From: JAEUMY01 sp031394355
GTDB lineage: Bacteria > Pseudomonadota > Gammaproteobacteria > Burkholderiales > Usitatibacteraceae
Direction: 5' to 3'
Length of the DNA: 6,808 nucleotides
Assembly: GCA_031394355.1 (NCBI GenBank)
Contig: JANNSU010000064.1
Span: 1 to 6,808 of the forward strand
Shown here piece after piece: positions 5,934-6,808 of the stretch (its first letter is position 1; the number at the start of each line of letters is the position of its first letter). The notes beneath the pieces were generated by a model. It was not told the DNA's origin, searched no databases, and was given only the letters and a program-made list of their open reading frames with translations. The translations under genes and the position numbers were made by a program.

Positions 5934-6545
5934 CTACTTCAGGCTTTCCAGGTACTTGTCGGCATCCAGCGCCGCCATGCAGCCGGTGCCCGCACTGGTG
6001 ATTGCCTGGCGGTAGACATGATCCTGCACGTCACCTGAGGCGAAGACACCCGGCACGCTGGTGGCCGTTGCGCCACCCTGCAAGCCGCTCTTGGTGATGA
6101 TGTAGCCATCCTTCATCTCCAGCTGACCCGCGAAGATGTCGGTATTGGGCTTGTGACCGATGGCGATGAAGCAGCCGGTCAGACTCAGATCCTCGGTCTT
6201 GCCATCTGCAGTGGATTTGATGCGAATGCCGGTCACGCCGGTGTTGTCACCCAGGACTTCGTCCAGCGTATGGTTCCACTTGATGGTGACCTTGCCAGCC
6301 GCTGCCTTGGCGAATAGACGATCCTGCAGGATTTTCTCGGAGCGGAACTTGTCCCGGCGATGAATCACCGTGACGTGGCTCGCGATGTTGGAGAGGTAAA
6401 GCGCTTCCTCGACGGCGGTATTGCCGCCACCGACTACCGCGACGGGCTGATTCTTGTAGAAAAAGCCATCACAGGTCGCACAGCCGGACACGCCCTTGCC
6501 CATGAACTTTGTCTCAGACTCCAGCCCGAGGTATTGCGCTGATGC
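5934..6545 (-). CDS. trxB: Thioredoxin reductase, N-terminus missing at a junction
   Basis: The C-terminal 203 residues of a low-molecular-weight NADPH-dependent thioredoxin reductase, the cytoplasmic flavoenzyme that reduces thioredoxin. Codons matching the family begin with ASAQYLGL at 6545. They continue through the redox-active CATC (CxxC, in SGCATCDGFFY), the NADPH-binding GGGNTAVEEALYLSNIA, HRRDKFR, AIGHKPNT and the FAD-contacting GDVQDHVYRQAITSAGTGCMAALDA. The stop is TAG at 5936-5934. About 115 N-terminal residues, including the FAD-binding GxGxxG region, are absent. The codon before ASAQYLGL reads Arg instead of the expected Gly, and the frame beyond that is antisense to a different, GC-rich gene. 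An internal ATG at 6503 is in frame but is not the native start. As it stands this piece could not encode an active enzyme. The stop is in frame with the Smr start 7 codons on. Confidence 0.93.
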   Translation of the reverse strand, partial: ASAQYLGLESETKFMGKGVSGCATCDGFFYKNQPVAVVGGGNTAVEEALYLSNIASHVTVIHRRDKFRSEKILQDRLFAKAAAGKVTIKWNHTLDEVLGDNTGVTGIRIKSTADGKTEDLSLTGCFIAIGHKPNTDIFAGQLEMKDGYIITKSGLQGGATATSVPGVFASGDVQDHVYRQAITSAGTGCMAALDADKYLESLK

Positions 6546-6548
6546 GCG
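6538..6548. other. Junction between two unrelated DNA segments
   Basis: On the left, trxB matches its family up to Ala-Ser at 6545-6540. On the right, the plus strand encodes a polyketide synthase carrier domain. GC by hand count is about 58% over 6421-6540 and about 76% over 6541-6808. No inverted or direct repeats, transposase or att-like sequence are visible at the boundary. A chimeric join in assembly or library construction is the simplest reading; a real recombination event cannot be excluded. Confidence 0.75.
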
Positions 6549-6808
6549 CGGGCGCGGCGCCGGCCGATCTGCGCGCCACGCTGCGGGCCATGCCGCGGAG
6601 CGAGGCCCGCGCCGCGCTGATCCGCCTGGCGCAGGAGGAGATCGCGCGCATCCTGCGGCTGCCCGCCGATGCGGTGCCGGCGGATGCGCCCCTGCCCAGC
6701 CTGGGCCTGGACAGCCTGGGCGGGATGGAACTGCGCATGGGGCTGGAGCGACGCATCGGCGTGCAGGTGCCGCTCGCCGCCGTGACCGAGGATTTGACCA
6801 TCGCCACA
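6542..6808 (+). CDS. Acyl carrier protein domain of a type I polyketide synthase, fragment
   Basis: An open plus-strand frame of 89 codons with no stop, continuing past the window edge. Residues 18-40 (PRSEARAALIRLAQEEIARILRL) form the usual helix leading into a PKS carrier domain. PLPSLGLDSLGGMEL (50-64) is the phosphopantetheine attachment motif, with Ser58 (codon 6713-6715) as the modified residue. MGLERRIGVQVPL (66-78) is the recognition helix and following loop. Such domains carry the growing chain as a thioester. The ATG at 6542 is only the first codon available at the junction, not a true start: the frame stays open back to 6506 into antisense trxB, and the real protein surely extends upstream in its own genome. 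GC near 76% and strong G/C third positions differ from all other genes here. It could instead be a carrier domain from a PKS-NRPS hybrid. Confidence 0.8.
   Translation, partial: MRAGAAPADLRATLRAMPRSEARAALIRLAQEEIARILRLPADAVPADAPLPSLGLDSLGGMELRMGLERRIGVQVPLAAVTEDLTIAT

Noticed and set aside
5272..6015. 247-codon plus-strand open frame spanning arnT, smr and trxB ends
   Set aside because: It crosses three well-supported minus-strand genes and its product is low-complexity Arg/Ser/Ala without motifs.
6514..6807. 97-codon minus-strand open frame at the right edge
   Set aside because: Antisense to the PKS carrier domain and in a different frame from trxB; Arg/Ser/Ala-rich with no motif.

Overview
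The window reads as a chromosomal piece of a Gram-negative proteobacterium. A beta- or gammaproteobacterium fits best, because the genes encode a 4-amino-4-deoxy-L-arabinose (Ara4N) lipid A modification route next to trxB and an Smr-domain gene. Overall GC is moderately high, near 58-60% by partial hand count. Genus cannot be told from the sequence.

From position 6545 down to 1, everything is on the minus strand and tightly packed. In transcription order it holds the C-terminal two thirds of thioredoxin reductase (trxB), an Smr-domain protein, an ArnT-type lipid A glycosyltransferase, a small ArnE-like membrane protein, the PLP aminotransferase ArnB, an unrecognised exported helical protein, the undecaprenyl-phosphate glycosyltransferase ArnC, and the first 91 residues of an ArnA-type formyltransferase. 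Junctions are short or overlapping (ATGA and TTGA overlaps, gaps of 3, 13, 15 and 18 bp). One 98-bp gap, before arnB, is filled with degenerate 7-bp repeats. No stretch over 300 bases lacks a gene.

The arn genes fit one pathway. ArnB makes UDP-Ara4N, ArnA-N formylates it, ArnC loads it on undecaprenyl phosphate, ArnE (normally with ArnF) flips the lipid, and ArnT transfers Ara4N to lipid A in the outer leaflet of the inner membrane. The likely outcome is lower negative surface charge and resistance to polymyxin-type peptides. The deformylase ArnD, the ArnA dehydrogenase half and ArnF are not in view. The exported protein between arnB and arnC is not part of the classical pathway.

Three things stand out. 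First, the 12-bp palindrome GCGAATATTCGC occurs four times. Two copies fill the trxB-smr and orf-arnC gaps, each ending one base before the start codon; the other two lie inside arnB and arnT. Second, at about 6545 the trxB reading frame stops matching its family, and the last ~265 bases, at about 76% GC, encode on the plus strand a polyketide synthase acyl carrier protein domain with a GLDSL phosphopantetheine site. That is an abrupt junction between unrelated DNAs, more probably a chimeric assembly than biology. Third, the exported protein of unknown function sits inside the arn operon.
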